A stretch of 43,957 bases of DNA from Polyangiaceae bacterium (GTDB lineage: Bacteria; Myxococcota_A; Polyangia; Polyangiales; Polyangiaceae). The notes under the pieces were generated by a model. The model did no database searches. It saw only the letters and a list, made by a program, of their open reading frames with translations, and had not been told where the DNA came from. How positions within the stretch are numbered: position 1 is the first letter of the stretch; every line of letters starts with the position of its first letter. The stretch covers positions 1 through 43,957 of the forward strand of contig JAICQQ010000049.1 in NCBI GenBank assembly GCA_025937785.1, in the 5' to 3' direction. Of this stretch, positions 8,922 to 17,275 are shown piece after piece. Both the position numbers and the translations under genes were made by a program.

Positions 8922-11900
8922 ATGGCCGTCAGACTGTCGCAGCCCATTTCGAGCATCCAGGCAGAGTACGACGTGGTGGTAGTGGGCAGCGGTTACGGCG
9001 GCGCCATCGCTGCGTCCAGGCTCGCGCGCGCGGGGCGCAGGGTCTGCCTGCTCGAGCGCGGCCGCGAGTGGCTGCCGGGGGACTTTCCCAAAACGCTGGA
9101 CGAGGTAGCTCCCGAAGCGCAGGTGCGCCAGCACGGCGAGTGCTTGGGACGGCGCGATGGCCTCTACGAATTCGTCGTCGGCGGAGACATCGATGTCTTC
9201 AAGGGTTGCGGCTTGGGTGGCACGTCGTTGGTCAACGCCAATGTTTCCCTCAGCCCCGATCCGCGGGTTTTCGAGCAGCCCGAGTGGCCAAGCCCTTTGC
9301 GGCAGCACCCGGGCGAGCCCATGGACGAGCTCTTGGCGCAGGGGTTCCAGCGCGCTTTCCGAATGCTGGGGGCGACGCCCTACCCAAGGCCGGCCCCACT
9401 GAAGCTGAGAGCACTGGAACGCTGCGCTCAGAACGTGGGCGGTCAGTTCTATCGCCCGCCCATCAACGTCACCTTCGACGCGGCGCTGCCCAATGCGGTG
9501 GGCGTGGACCAACCTGCGTGTACCGACTGCGGGGACTGCGTGACGGGGTGCAACTACGGCTCGAAAAACACGGTGGCCATGAACTACCTGCCCGACGCGG
9601 TGCGCCACGGAGCTTCCATCTTTTGCCAGGTGGATGTGAGGCGCATCGCTCGTGTTCCAGGGAAATGGCACGTGTACTTCGATGTTCCGGATGCACACCG
9701 TGAGCGTTTCGGACCAAGGAACGAACCCTTCGTGCGGGCCGAGCTGGTGGTTTTGGCGGGCGGCAGCCTGGGGTCCACCGAAATTTTGCTGCGCTCGCGC
9801 GAGGCTGGGCTCGATCTATCGCCGCAGCTCGGGCGAAAGTTCACTGGCAACGGGGACGTGCTCGGCTTTGCCTACAACGACGATATCCCCGTCAATGCCG
9901 TCGGCGCTGGCGCCCGCGCTCCCTCGGCTCAAAAACCCGTGGGCCCCTGCATCACTGGGATCATCGATAAACGTGCGGTAGACGACTTCAAGCAGGGCCT
10001 CGTCGTCGAAGAGGGAGTGCTTCCCGGCCCCCTGGCAGAGCTGTACCCGAGCCTGTTTCGAACGGTCGCCGACACCCTCGGCCAGGACACCGACAGCGGC
10101 ATTTTTGACGAACTTCGCGAAGCCGGTCGGGAGCTCTTGAGCGTCGGTTCCGCATATCGGGGCGCGATGCACAACACCCAGACGTTTCTGGTCATGACGC
10201 ACGATCGCGGCGACGGCGAGCTCAGCCTGGTGAACGACGACATCGCGGTTGCCTGGGCCGGCATCGGCAGCCAGCCCGTCTTTCAGCACGTCAATGACAC
10301 CTTGCTCCGCGCGACCGCGGCCAACGGCGGCACCTTGGTGCCGAACCCGAGCTGGTCAGCGTGGCTAGGCAAAAAGCTGGTCACGGTGCATCCTCTGGGT
10401 GGTTGCGCGATGGGCGAAGACGCCGAAAGCGGCGTGGTCGACGAGCGCGGGCGCGTCTTTCGCGGCGCCAGCGGAAGCGAGGTGCACGAGGGGCTGTATG
10501 TCGCTGACGGCGCCATCCTTCCGCGCAGCGCAGGAGTGAATCCGCTGCTGACGATTTCGGCCCTGGCCGAGCGCATCTGCGTGCTGATGGCCCAGGATCA
10601 CGGCTGGCGGATCGACTACGAAAGTCCGGGGGCGCCGCTACCCAGCATCCGCGAAGAACCGGTCGGGGTGCGCTTCACGGAGCGCATGGCCGGCTACTTT
10701 TCGTCGAAGGTCCACGACGACTATCAGCGCGGTTACCGTGACGGACAGCACCAGGGGGGAGCCTTCTCGTTCCTGCTCACGATCGAGGCCACCGACGTGC
10801 GCGCCATGCTCGAGAATCCGCAACATCGAGCGCTGGCGGTAGGCACCGTCAGCGCTCCGGCCCTGGGCGAGGGTGTGCTCAGCGTGATCCAAGGCGACTT
10901 CCGACTGTTCACCAGCGCCGCGGAAGCAGGCACGCGCCAGATGCTGTACCGCCTCGTCTTGCGCAACGCCGCTGGCCGCCACTATTTCCTCGACGGGTTC
11001 AAGGTGATTCGGGACGACGCCGGTGCCGATTCGTGGAGCGACACGACGACGCTCTACATCACGCTCCACGACGGCCAGAACGCGAATGCACCGATCCTCG
11101 GCAAGGGCATCTTGAACATCAGCGCGCTCGATTTCGCGCGCCAACTCACGACGATGCAAGGCACGGGCGGCGCCGATGCGACCGATCGCTTGCAAGGCCT
11201 GTACGCGTTCGGGAACTTCTTCGCTGGGACCTTGTTTCAAACGTACGCCGGGGTCCTGGTCGGGCCTGGCTTCTTCAACCCAACGGCCTCGCCCAGACGC
11301 CGTCGCGCGCTCCGCGTGCCGCCGCCCCTCACGGTTCCGGTCAGGACAGCAGACGGAGCCTCGATCCGGCTGACACGCTTTGCGGGCGGCCAGCGCGGGC
11401 CCGTGTTGCTCAGTCACGGGCTCGGTGTGTCCAGCCGCATCTTCACGCTGGACACCGTCGACACCAACCTCGTCGAGTACCTGTGCGGGCACGGCTTCGA
11501 CGTGTGGGCGCTCGACTATCGTATGAGCATCGAGCTGCCCACGGCCAAACAGCGCGCGAACGGCGACGTGGTAGCCCAGCGCGACTATCCGGCGGCCGTA
11601 GCCCGAGTGCTCGAGCTCAGCGGGCACGCGTCGCTCGACGTCCTGGCGCACTGCTTCGGGTCGACCACCTTCTGCATGGCGCAGCTGGCAGGCCTCGCCG
11701 GCGTACGCTCCGCCGTGCTGTCGAACGTGGCACTGCACGTGCTGACACCTACCGGCACGCGTCTGAAGAGCGGCTTGCACGTCCCGGGCGTCCTCGATCG
11801 CCTGGGGTTCGACGCTCTCGACGCCCAGGCTGCCAGCAACGACCCCTGGTGGGAACGCGCGTTCGACGTTGCCCTTCAGACCTGGCCGCAGGAAAAAGAA

Positions 11901-12350
11901 GAGCGCTGCGACAGCGCCACGTGTCACCGCATCTCGTTCTTGTACGGGCTGCTCTACGAACACGACCAGTTGAACGCGGCGACTCACGCTACACTGCACG
12001 AGACCTTCGGAGTCGCCAACATCGAGGCCTTCAAACACCTGGCGCTGCTCGTGCGCCGACAGCAGCTCGTCGACGCCGGGGGAGGCGACAGCTACATGCC
12101 CAACATCGGGCGGCTCGCGCTACCGATCACCATGCTGCATGGCGCGGAAAACCAGTGCTTTCTCCCCGAGAGTACGCAGCGCACGCATGCCCTGCTCCAA
12201 CGACACAACGACCCCGCGCTCTACCGTCGTCACGTGATCCCGAACTACGGTCACATCGATTGCATCATGGGCAAGCGCGCCGACCAGGACGTCTTCCCCT
12301 ACGTGCTGGAGCACCTGGAGCGCGTCGAGGTGCTCGCGAGAGAATCATGA
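8922..12350 (+). CDS. GMC oxidoreductase (cholesterol-oxidase-like) fused to alpha/beta hydrolase
   Basis: 1142 aa, about twice the size of a simple GMC enzyme. Residues ~15-570 form an FAD-dependent cholesterol-oxidase/ChoD-like domain: dinucleotide motif GSGYGG (22-27), a four-Cys cluster C200-x2-C203-x2-C206-x3-C210, and the catalytic-type pair H490 (HPLGGCAMG) and N540 (GVNPLLT). Residues ~570-800 form a beta-rich middle domain (DGFKVIRDD, DTTTLYITLHDG). Residues ~810-1142 form an alpha/beta hydrolase: oxyanion region LLSHGLG, nucleophile elbow AHCFGS with Cys911, E1076/N1077 in the acid position (HGAEN), and H1111 (NYGHID). The start is ATG 8922 behind GAGGAGGG; the frame opens earlier but without homology. 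It may oxidise and then cleave a sterol- or lipid-like substrate, but the substrate is unproven. Its stop overlaps the phosphoesterase start (ATGA). Confidence 0.88.
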   Translation: MAVRLSQPISSIQAEYDVVVVGSGYGGAIAASRLARAGRRVCLLERGREWLPGDFPKTLDEVAPEAQVRQHGECLGRRDGLYEFVVGGDIDVFKGCGLGGTSLVNANVSLSPDPRVFEQPEWPSPLRQHPGEPMDELLAQGFQRAFRMLGATPYPRPAPLKLRALERCAQNVGGQFYRPPINVTFDAALPNAVGVDQPACTDCGDCVTGCNYGSKNTVAMNYLPDAVRHGASIFCQVDVRRIARVPGKWHVYFDVPDAHRERFGPRNEPFVRAELVVLAGGSLGSTEILLRSREAGLDLSPQLGRKFTGNGDVLGFAYNDDIPVNAVGAGARAPSAQKPVGPCITGIIDKRAVDDFKQGLVVEEGVLPGPLAELYPSLFRTVADTLGQDTDSGIFDELREAGRELLSVGSAYRGAMHNTQTFLVMTHDRGDGELSLVNDDIAVAWAGIGSQPVFQHVNDTLLRATAANGGTLVPNPSWSAWLGKKLVTVHPLGGCAMGEDAESGVVDERGRVFRGASGSEVHEGLYVADGAILPRSAGVNPLLTISALAERICVLMAQDHGWRIDYESPGAPLPSIREEPVGVRFTERMAGYFSSKVHDDYQRGYRDGQHQGGAFSFLLTIEATDVRAMLENPQHRALAVGTVSAPALGEGVLSVIQGDFRLFTSAAEAGTRQMLYRLVLRNAAGRHYFLDGFKVIRDDAGADSWSDTTTLYITLHDGQNANAPILGKGILNISALDFARQLTTMQGTGGADATDRLQGLYAFGNFFAGTLFQTYAGVLVGPGFFNPTASPRRRRALRVPPPLTVPVRTADGASIRLTRFAGGQRGPVLLSHGLGVSSRIFTLDTVDTNLVEYLCGHGFDVWALDYRMSIELPTAKQRANGDVVAQRDYPAAVARVLELSGHASLDVLAHCFGSTTFCMAQLAGLAGVRSAVLSNVALHVLTPTGTRLKSGLHVPGVLDRLGFDALDAQAASNDPWWERAFDVALQTWPQEKEERCDSATCHRISFLYGLLYEHDQLNAATHATLHETFGVANIEAFKHLALLVRRQQLVDAGGGDSYMPNIGRLALPITMLHGAENQCFLPESTQRTHALLQRHNDPALYRRHVIPNYGHIDCIMGKRADQDVFPYVLEHLERVEVLARES

Positions 12351-13762
12351 GCATCACACACGTCTGTTTATCCGACCTGCATTTCGGCGCCGAAACCAGT
12401 CTGCTCACCGAGCTCGACGAAAACTACGAGCCGGCGCACCAGCAGTGCAGTCCGGCGCTGGCCCGCTTGATGGCATGCCTGCGCAAGGTACTCGCGGCGG
12501 AGCCGCAGGCAACCCGCCCCAAGCTCGTCCTTTTGGGGGACGTGCTGGAGCTGGCGCTTTCGGAGACGCACGAAGCGCTCATGACGTTCGAGAAGTTCTT
12601 GACACTGGCGTTCCCCGAAGGGGGCGATGATCTGTTCGCGCGTGAGATCATCTATGTTCCCGGCAACCACGACCACCACTTGTGGGAGATCGCTCGCGAA
12701 ACGCACTACCTGAACTACCTCAACGGCCTGCCGCCCGGGGCCGCGCTCGGCGAGGAATGGCACATCACGCGCCTGTACCAAAGCGGCGCGGAGGATTATC
12801 CCGAGCAGCGCCTGCTGACCGGGGTAGCGCGTCGCTACCCTTTCCTTCGCGACCTGCGCGTCTCGACTGCCTACCCCAACCTGGGCCTGCGATCGCCCGA
12901 TGCCAAGCGCTCGGTGATCTTCACGCACGGCCATTTCATCGAACCGCTGTACACGCTGGTCAGCCAGTTGAAGCACATGATTTTCCAGGAGAGCCCCGCG
13001 CCCGACACGGTGCTCGAACTCGAGCTGGAGAACTTCGCCTGGATCGACTTCTTCTGGTCCACCATGGGGCGATCCGGCGACGCAGGCAAACAGGTGCAAC
13101 AGATCTACGAACGACTCGCCTCGCCCAAAGGCCGCGACGACCTGTCGCGGCGCCTGGCAGCCGGGGTCGTCGCGCGGTTCTTCAGTAAGGATTGGTATCC
13201 CGACGCAGTGCAGCGTTTCGCCTTGGACAAACTGTTCGAGGCGTTTCTCGACCGTGCCGGGGCGCACGATCGCATTCACACCGACGACCCGCTCGGACCG
13301 GAGGCGAAGCGAGGTCTGATCGCGTACGTGACTGGACCGCTGCTGCGTCAGGTCGCGCACGAGTCGCGTTACACGCGCATGCCGGAACAGCTCTCCGTCG
13401 TCTTCGGCCACACCCACAAGCCGTTCGAGGAAAGGCTGTCGATGCCGGGGATCGCCGAGCCGGTCGATGTCTTCAACACGGGCGGCTGGGTCGTCGACAG
13501 CGTCGAGCGGCAGCCTCTCTACGGCGGCGCGGTCGTATTCGTGGACGACGCCCTGCGCTGTGCATCGCTGCGCATGTACAACGAGAGTGCCCGCGACGAA
13601 GCTCCGGCGGCCGTCCACGTGGGTGCGCTCGCCGATCACCCACTGGGCGCCAGCTTGGCCCGCGCGCTGGGCGCTGCGGCTCCCGAGGCCGATGCCCTGA
13701 CGGACGCGCTCGAACTCGGTATCAGGATCCGCGCGCATGCGCTCGCGGCGCGAAACACCTGA
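12347..13762 (+). CDS. Calcineurin-like metallophosphoesterase
   Basis: 471 aa from ATG 12347, which overlaps the upstream stop. All the metal-binding blocks of the calcineurin-like superfamily are present in order: D10-x-H12 (CLSDLHFG), G64-D65 (LLGDVLEL), GNHD ending at D109 (VPGNHDHH), a His block (FTHGHFIEP), and the final GHTH (VFGHTHKPF). So it should bind two metals and hydrolyse a phosphoester. No signal peptide or membrane helix is seen, so it is probably cytoplasmic. The substrate is unknown. Its tight coupling to the flavoenzyme-hydrolase suggests a phosphorylated lipid or alcohol intermediate, but that is inference only. The last ~60 residues are Ala-rich and look poorly conserved. 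Confidence 0.88.
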   Translation: MSITHVCLSDLHFGAETSLLTELDENYEPAHQQCSPALARLMACLRKVLAAEPQATRPKLVLLGDVLELALSETHEALMTFEKFLTLAFPEGGDDLFAREIIYVPGNHDHHLWEIARETHYLNYLNGLPPGAALGEEWHITRLYQSGAEDYPEQRLLTGVARRYPFLRDLRVSTAYPNLGLRSPDAKRSVIFTHGHFIEPLYTLVSQLKHMIFQESPAPDTVLELELENFAWIDFFWSTMGRSGDAGKQVQQIYERLASPKGRDDLSRRLAAGVVARFFSKDWYPDAVQRFALDKLFEAFLDRAGAHDRIHTDDPLGPEAKRGLIAYVTGPLLRQVAHESRYTRMPEQLSVVFGHTHKPFEERLSMPGIAEPVDVFNTGGWVVDSVERQPLYGGAVVFVDDALRCASLRMYNESARDEAPAAVHVGALADHPLGASLARALGAAAPEADALTDALELGIRIRAHALAARNT

Positions 13763-13811
13763 AGAGCCGGCGCGCCTCGACGTCTCGCGGGGCCAGTCGT
13801 AGAGTTCTCGC

Positions 13812-14600
13812 GTGCATCACTTCCGGTATATCACTGTGAGCAACGGCACGAGCGGGTTGCTGCTGGACTCGATCGAAGGCCCAGGCTCCACCAGGCTGCG
13901 GCTCCTATGGTGCCACGCGGGGTCCAGCAGCATCCTCAGGGCCGGGCACCTCGCGGGCACCCATTTCGACGAAGCGCTCGCCCGGAGCGACATCGCCGGC
14001 CTGCGCTACGAGATCCATTTCGAGCTCGCAACCAGCGCCGAAAAGTTCGCTCCCGCGTGGGTGCCACGGCTGCTGCCGCGCGTCCCCGATTTCCGGTCGA
14101 AGTACGGGCAGCTGACCCGCGCCACCGTTCTCGGTGTGAGGCTGGAGAATCTCCCGCTGGCATACTCCTGGTATACGGTGCGCAACCTGGAAGAGGCGCG
14201 CTGGCTACTAGTCTCGGCGCGCGAGTTCAGCGACAGCGACCTCCGGCTCGAGCTCACGGCGGTCCAGATCGGCGAGGCGTGGCTCGGCGCGGTGGTGTTT
14301 CGTTACCAGGGCGTGACCCAGCGACTGAACGGGCTCAGCAGGCGCATCGAGATCGTCGACGCGGGTCGCACCGTGCAGGGCAAACGCCGGTTCGCCGCCC
14401 GTGCAAGCGCCGGGGATCTCGAACTGATGCTCGAGGCCGAAGCCCCGCTCGGCGACTTCGTCTTGCTCGAGGACCACGGCGCCACCCGAATACAAACGAC
14501 GCTGTTCGGTGATTGCGAGGTGCGCTTGCGCGCGAGCTCCGCAGCTACGCCCGTGACGCATCGAGCCACTCGCAGCTGTTTGCTCGAACTGAAGAGCTAG
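13812..14600 (+). CDS. Unrecognised protein, predicted beta-rich
   Basis: 262 aa from GTG 13812; a second GTG at 13836 is possible. No family was recognised. Alternating hydrophobic strands dominate (LRLLWCHAG, LRYEIHFEL, ELTAVQIGEAWLGAVVFRY, LELMLEAEAPL, RIQTTLFGDCEVRLRA), which suggests a beta-barrel or lipocalin-like fold that could hold a lipid. Near the middle is ENLPLAYSWYTVRNLEEARW. There is no clear signal peptide or transmembrane helix. It lies 49 bases after the metallophosphoesterase gene on the same strand, so it is probably the third gene of the flavoenzyme operon. It converges with the CnrX/Spy-like gene, with only 13 bases between the two stops. That it is a real gene is supported by its full use of the space between neighbours and by GC-rich third positions. 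Confidence 0.7.
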   Translation: MHHFRYITVSNGTSGLLLDSIEGPGSTRLRLLWCHAGSSSILRAGHLAGTHFDEALARSDIAGLRYEIHFELATSAEKFAPAWVPRLLPRVPDFRSKYGQLTRATVLGVRLENLPLAYSWYTVRNLEEARWLLVSAREFSDSDLRLELTAVQIGEAWLGAVVFRYQGVTQRLNGLSRRIEIVDAGRTVQGKRRFAARASAGDLELMLEAEAPLGDFVLLEDHGATRIQTTLFGDCEVRLRASSAATPVTHRATRSCLLELKS

Positions 14601-14613
14601 CGCCCTCCGCCGC

Positions 14614-15015
14614 TCAGCGCTCGCCTCGAAAGAACTTGGCGCGCCGCTCACGCATCGCGTCGAAGCGGGGGACTTGTTCCGGCGTCAAGAGCGCACGAAT
14701 CTCGCCGTCCATGCCTTCCTTTTCGCGCTGCATCGCCTGACCGCACTCGTCGAACATGCGTCGCATCAGTCGGTCGCGCTCGGGCCGGCGGCGTTCGACG
14801 ATGCGCCGCACCTGCTCTCGCTGATCAGCGCTGAGTTCGAGTTCACGGCTGAACGCCTCGAGGCGCCGGAGATCTCGAGCCTCACTGCGGTCTTCGGACA
14901 CGAGCGCGCTGAGTGATCGCTGCGACCATGCGTAACCGACGCCACCGCCGCACAGGCCACCGAGCACGAAGGTGCCCAGCACGATCGCGTAACCGCGGGA
15001 GCGAGGACCTATCAC
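14614..15015 (-). CDS. CnrX/Spy-like periplasmic sensor protein (heavy-metal-resistor type)
   Basis: 133 aa from a GTG start whose GTGA overlaps the stop of the preceding gene. An N-terminal Gly-rich hydrophobic segment (residues ~8-28) is a membrane anchor or signal. The rest is a charged all-helical domain with LSADQREQVRRIVERRR and, later, LLTPEQVPRFDAMRER, the spaced LTxxQ-like repeats of the Spy/CpxP/CnrX class. There are no His residues, so the Ni/Co-binding His set of CnrX is absent; only Met and a Cys (FDECGQAM) remain as possible ligands. As the third gene of a sigma/short-membrane-protein/CnrX-like set, it probably senses an envelope condition for the ECF sigma factor. A chaperone role like Spy is the alternative. 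Confidence 0.75.
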   Translation of the reverse strand: MIGPRSRGYAIVLGTFVLGGLCGGGVGYAWSQRSLSALVSEDRSEARDLRRLEAFSRELELSADQREQVRRIVERRRPERDRLMRRMFDECGQAMQREKEGMDGEIRALLTPEQVPRFDAMRERRAKFFRGER

Positions 15016-15290
15016 CAGTCCACCTCGACGCTGCCATAGGGTACCGCTAGCGCCTGCTGCGTACCCGAGGCCGCATGCCAGGCCGCCGCGCTCGCCAAGA
15101 GTACCAGCACGACGAGCAGCGGCAACACCCGGCCGGCGAGCGGAGTGACCGCCGACCACCACCCTACCTGCTCTCGCACGATCGCGGAGAGAACGCGAGC
15201 GTTGAACCCGACGCTCGGCGCGAGACCGTCCGTGGCGCGGCCGAGCCGCAGCGCACGGGCGTCGTAGCTCTCTTCGATTCTCGACCTCAT
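15012..15290 (-). CDS. Short single-helix membrane protein, probable anti-sigma factor
   Basis: 92 aa from ATG 15290, overlapping the sigma factor stop (ATGA). The N-terminal ~50 residues are cytoplasmic-type and charged, followed by one strong transmembrane helix (VLPLLVVLVLLASAAAWHAA, about 60-79) and a short outer tail. This size and topology match small anti-sigma factors such as CnrY. The zinc-binding HxxxCxxC motif of larger ZAS anti-sigma factors is absent. It is translationally coupled on both sides. Its function is inferred from gene order and topology, not from sequence motifs. Confidence 0.65.
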   Translation of the reverse strand: MRSRIEESYDARALRLGRATDGLAPSVGFNARVLSAIVREQVGWWSAVTPLAGRVLPLLVVLVLLASAAAWHAASGTQQALAVPYGSVEVDW

Positions 15291-15817
15291 GCTGCCCCCC
15301 TTCGTGTGCGCAGCGTGGCTCGGGCTCGCACCAGCCGCTGTTCGACCGCTCCTTCGCTGCAACCCAGAATGTCCGCCGTCTCATGGGCGCTGAACCCTTG
15401 CACCGAATGCAGCACGACGGCCGCCCGCTGTTCGGCGGGAAGCACCTCGAGCCACTCGGACAGTTCCAAGAGCGCCAGCTGTGCGTCGGGGGACGTGCCC
15501 GCGGCCGGGCTCATCTCGTCCAGGCGATCGACGACCACCGGACGCCGGGCCGCCGATCGCAACGTATCGATCGCCCGGTGCGTGACGATGCGGTAGAGCC
15601 AGGTCCTCAGGCTCGCACGAGCGTCGAAGCGACCGGCGACCAGCGCGCGGTACGCGCTCACGTACGCATCTTGCACGACATCCTCCCCATCGGGCACTGA
15701 ACCCACGAGACGCGCCGCCAATCGCACCAGCTCGTGGCTGGTGCCCTCGACGATTGCGCCGAAGGCCTGGACGTCACCGGCGACGACCCGGGCCGCGGCT
15801 GCTTCGAGATCAGGCAA
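15287..15817 (-). CDS. ECF-family RNA polymerase sigma factor
   Basis: An extracytoplasmic-function sigma factor. Region 2 is DVVQDAYVSAYRALVAGRFDA followed by LRTWLYRIVTHRAIDTLRS. Region 4 is LEVLPAEQRAAVVLHSVQGFSAHETADILG with the helix-turn-helix GCSEGAVEQRLVRARATLR. TTG 15817 (176 aa) is preferred: it puts PDLEAAAARVVAGD at the N-terminus, as in relatives, and GGAG lies 7 bases upstream. ATG 15886 is the alternative (199 aa), but its extra residues look non-conserved. The stop overlaps the anti-sigma-like gene. It is divergent from macA across 123 bases, so the MacAB-TolC operon is the natural target. Confidence 0.9.
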   Translation of the reverse strand: MPDLEAAAARVVAGDVQAFGAIVEGTSHELVRLAARLVGSVPDGEDVVQDAYVSAYRALVAGRFDARASLRTWLYRIVTHRAIDTLRSAARRPVVVDRLDEMSPAAGTSPDAQLALLELSEWLEVLPAEQRAAVVLHSVQGFSAHETADILGCSEGAVEQRLVRARATLRTRRGAA

Positions 15818-15940
15818 AAAAGCTCTCCGCTGGGCTGCACGCTCTAAAGACGACGGGGAGTGGTGGACCCCTACGGGGCCTAACATTTTTTTCGAGGGGG
15901 GCGTAGGGAAGCGCCTGGAACCTTCGTCCAAAGGGGGTCG
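15818..15940. promoter_or_regulatory. Divergent promoter region between ECF sigma gene and macA
   Basis: This 123-base gap must carry the promoters of both operons. It contains a small hairpin, CCCC-TAC-GGGG (15868-15878), followed on the plus strand by T7 (15886-15892), and a GGAACC (15918-15923) that resembles an ECF -35 element but sits too close to the macA start (15941) to place a -10. No confident promoter could be assigned. Confidence 0.35.
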
Positions 15941-17275
15941 ATGCCAACCGCTGCACCACTGCCCGAGCCCTCTGACTCCGTCCGGCCACCCCCACGCAAG
16001 GAAGACGTCCTGCGGCTCGTCAACAGCGGGCGCACTCAGCGCAAGCTTGGGGGTCTGCTGCTGCTCGGCGTGGTGCTGGCGCTGGCCGGCGCTGGCCTCT
16101 GGCACTGGCGTCGCGAAGCGAGCACGCCGCCCGTGGTCCGCTTCGCGACGGTACCCGCCAAGGTGGGAGACCTGGCCGAGACGGTGACCGCAACCGGCAC
16201 CCTGAGTCCGGTGGATGCGGTCGAACTCGGTGCCGAGGTCACCGGCAGGCTCACCCGCGTACTGGTCGACGTGAACGACAGCGTCGAAGCCGGGCAAGTG
16301 CTGGCAGAAATAGATCCCGAGCAGCTGAGCGCGCGCGTGCAAGAGGCGCGGGCCCAGCTCGGCAGTGCCCAGGCCAACATCGCGAGTGCCAAGGCGACGT
16401 TGGCCGAGGCCGAACTCAAAGCAGCGCGCGTGCGCGCCTTGGGTGACCGCCAGTTGGCGTCGCGCGAAGAGGTAGAGACTGCGGAAGCGACGCTGGAGCG
16501 CGCCAAGGCCGCCGTTTCGAGCGCCAACGCGCAAATCACCGTGGCGCGCGCAGGACTGTCGTCCTCCGAGACGTCGCTGCAAAAAGCCATCATTCGAGCC
16601 CCCATCGCGGGCATCGTGTTGATGCGCGCAGTGGAACCCGGGCAAACCGTCACCGCGGGGTTTCAAACACCGGTGCTGTTCACGCTGGCCCGCGATCTCA
16701 CCTCGCTCGAGCTCGACGTGGAAGTCGATGAAGCCGATATCGGAAAGGTGAAGGAAGGACAAACCGCGACCTTCGTGGTCGACGCCTACCCGGATCGCGT
16801 GTTCGAGTCCAAGCTCACCCAGCTGCACAACATGCCCAAGGCCGAGGCGACTGTGGTCACCTACGCGGCCGAGCTGTCCGTCGACAATCGCGATCTGTTG
16901 CTGCGGCCGGGCATGACCGCGACGGCCACGATCGTTACCCGAAAGCTCCAGAAGCAGCTGTTGGTCGAAAATCGCGCGCTCAGGTTCGAGCCACCGGACA
17001 CGGGCAGCGGGGGCGGTTCGCAACGCTCGTTCATGCCCTTGCCGGGTTTCCGGAGCGGCCCCCGCGGCGGTGGTGGCCCGCGCCCGAGCGCCAGCTCCGC
17101 CGGGGCGAGCCCCGCCCAGGGTGATCGAGTCTTCGTGGAGCGGGCTCCCGGTCAGCTGAAGAAAACCCAGGTCTCCGTGATCGCGACCGACGGCTTGAAG
17201 AGCGCCGTAACCTCGAAGGATCTGAAAGCCGGGGACCCAGTGGTAGTAGACGTGGAGACCGACCTCGCGCCATGA
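15941..17275 (+). CDS. macA: MacA-type periplasmic adaptor of an ABC efflux pump
   Basis: 444 aa. A Pro-rich cytoplasmic start is followed by one anchor helix (GLLLLGVVLALAGAGLWHW, ~37-56). Then come the first lipoyl half (VTATGTLSPVDAVELGAEVTGRL), a long helical hairpin rich in Ala/Glu (LSARVQEARAQLGSAQANI to SSSETSLQKA), the second lipoyl half (IIRAPIAGIVLMRAVEPGQTV), a beta-barrel domain and a membrane-proximal domain. A Gly/Pro/Ser-rich insert at about 345-385 (GGGSQRSFMPLP to ASSAGASPA) interrupts the last domain. GGGGG precedes ATG 15941. Its stop overlaps the ATPase start (ATGA). It should bridge MacB and TolC and stimulate the ATPase. The substrate is unknown. Confidence 0.93.
   Translation: MPTAAPLPEPSDSVRPPPRKEDVLRLVNSGRTQRKLGGLLLLGVVLALAGAGLWHWRREASTPPVVRFATVPAKVGDLAETVTATGTLSPVDAVELGAEVTGRLTRVLVDVNDSVEAGQVLAEIDPEQLSARVQEARAQLGSAQANIASAKATLAEAELKAARVRALGDRQLASREEVETAEATLERAKAAVSSANAQITVARAGLSSSETSLQKAIIRAPIAGIVLMRAVEPGQTVTAGFQTPVLFTLARDLTSLELDVEVDEADIGKVKEGQTATFVVDAYPDRVFESKLTQLHNMPKAEATVVTYAAELSVDNRDLLLRPGMTATATIVTRKLQKQLLVENRALRFEPPDTGSGGGSQRSFMPLPGFRSGPRGGGGPRPSASSAGASPAQGDRVFVERAPGQLKKTQVSVIATDGLKSAVTSKDLKAGDPVVVDVETDLAP

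Noticed and set aside
8750..9703. Open plus-strand frame overlapping the start of the flavoenzyme gene
   Set aside because: Low-complexity Arg/Gly-rich translation with no domain; it lies out of frame over a well-supported gene.
15886..15892. Terminator (CCCC-TAC-GGGG plus T7) near the ECF sigma gene
   Set aside because: The stem is only 4 base pairs and sits between divergent promoters, where no plus-strand transcript is expected to end.
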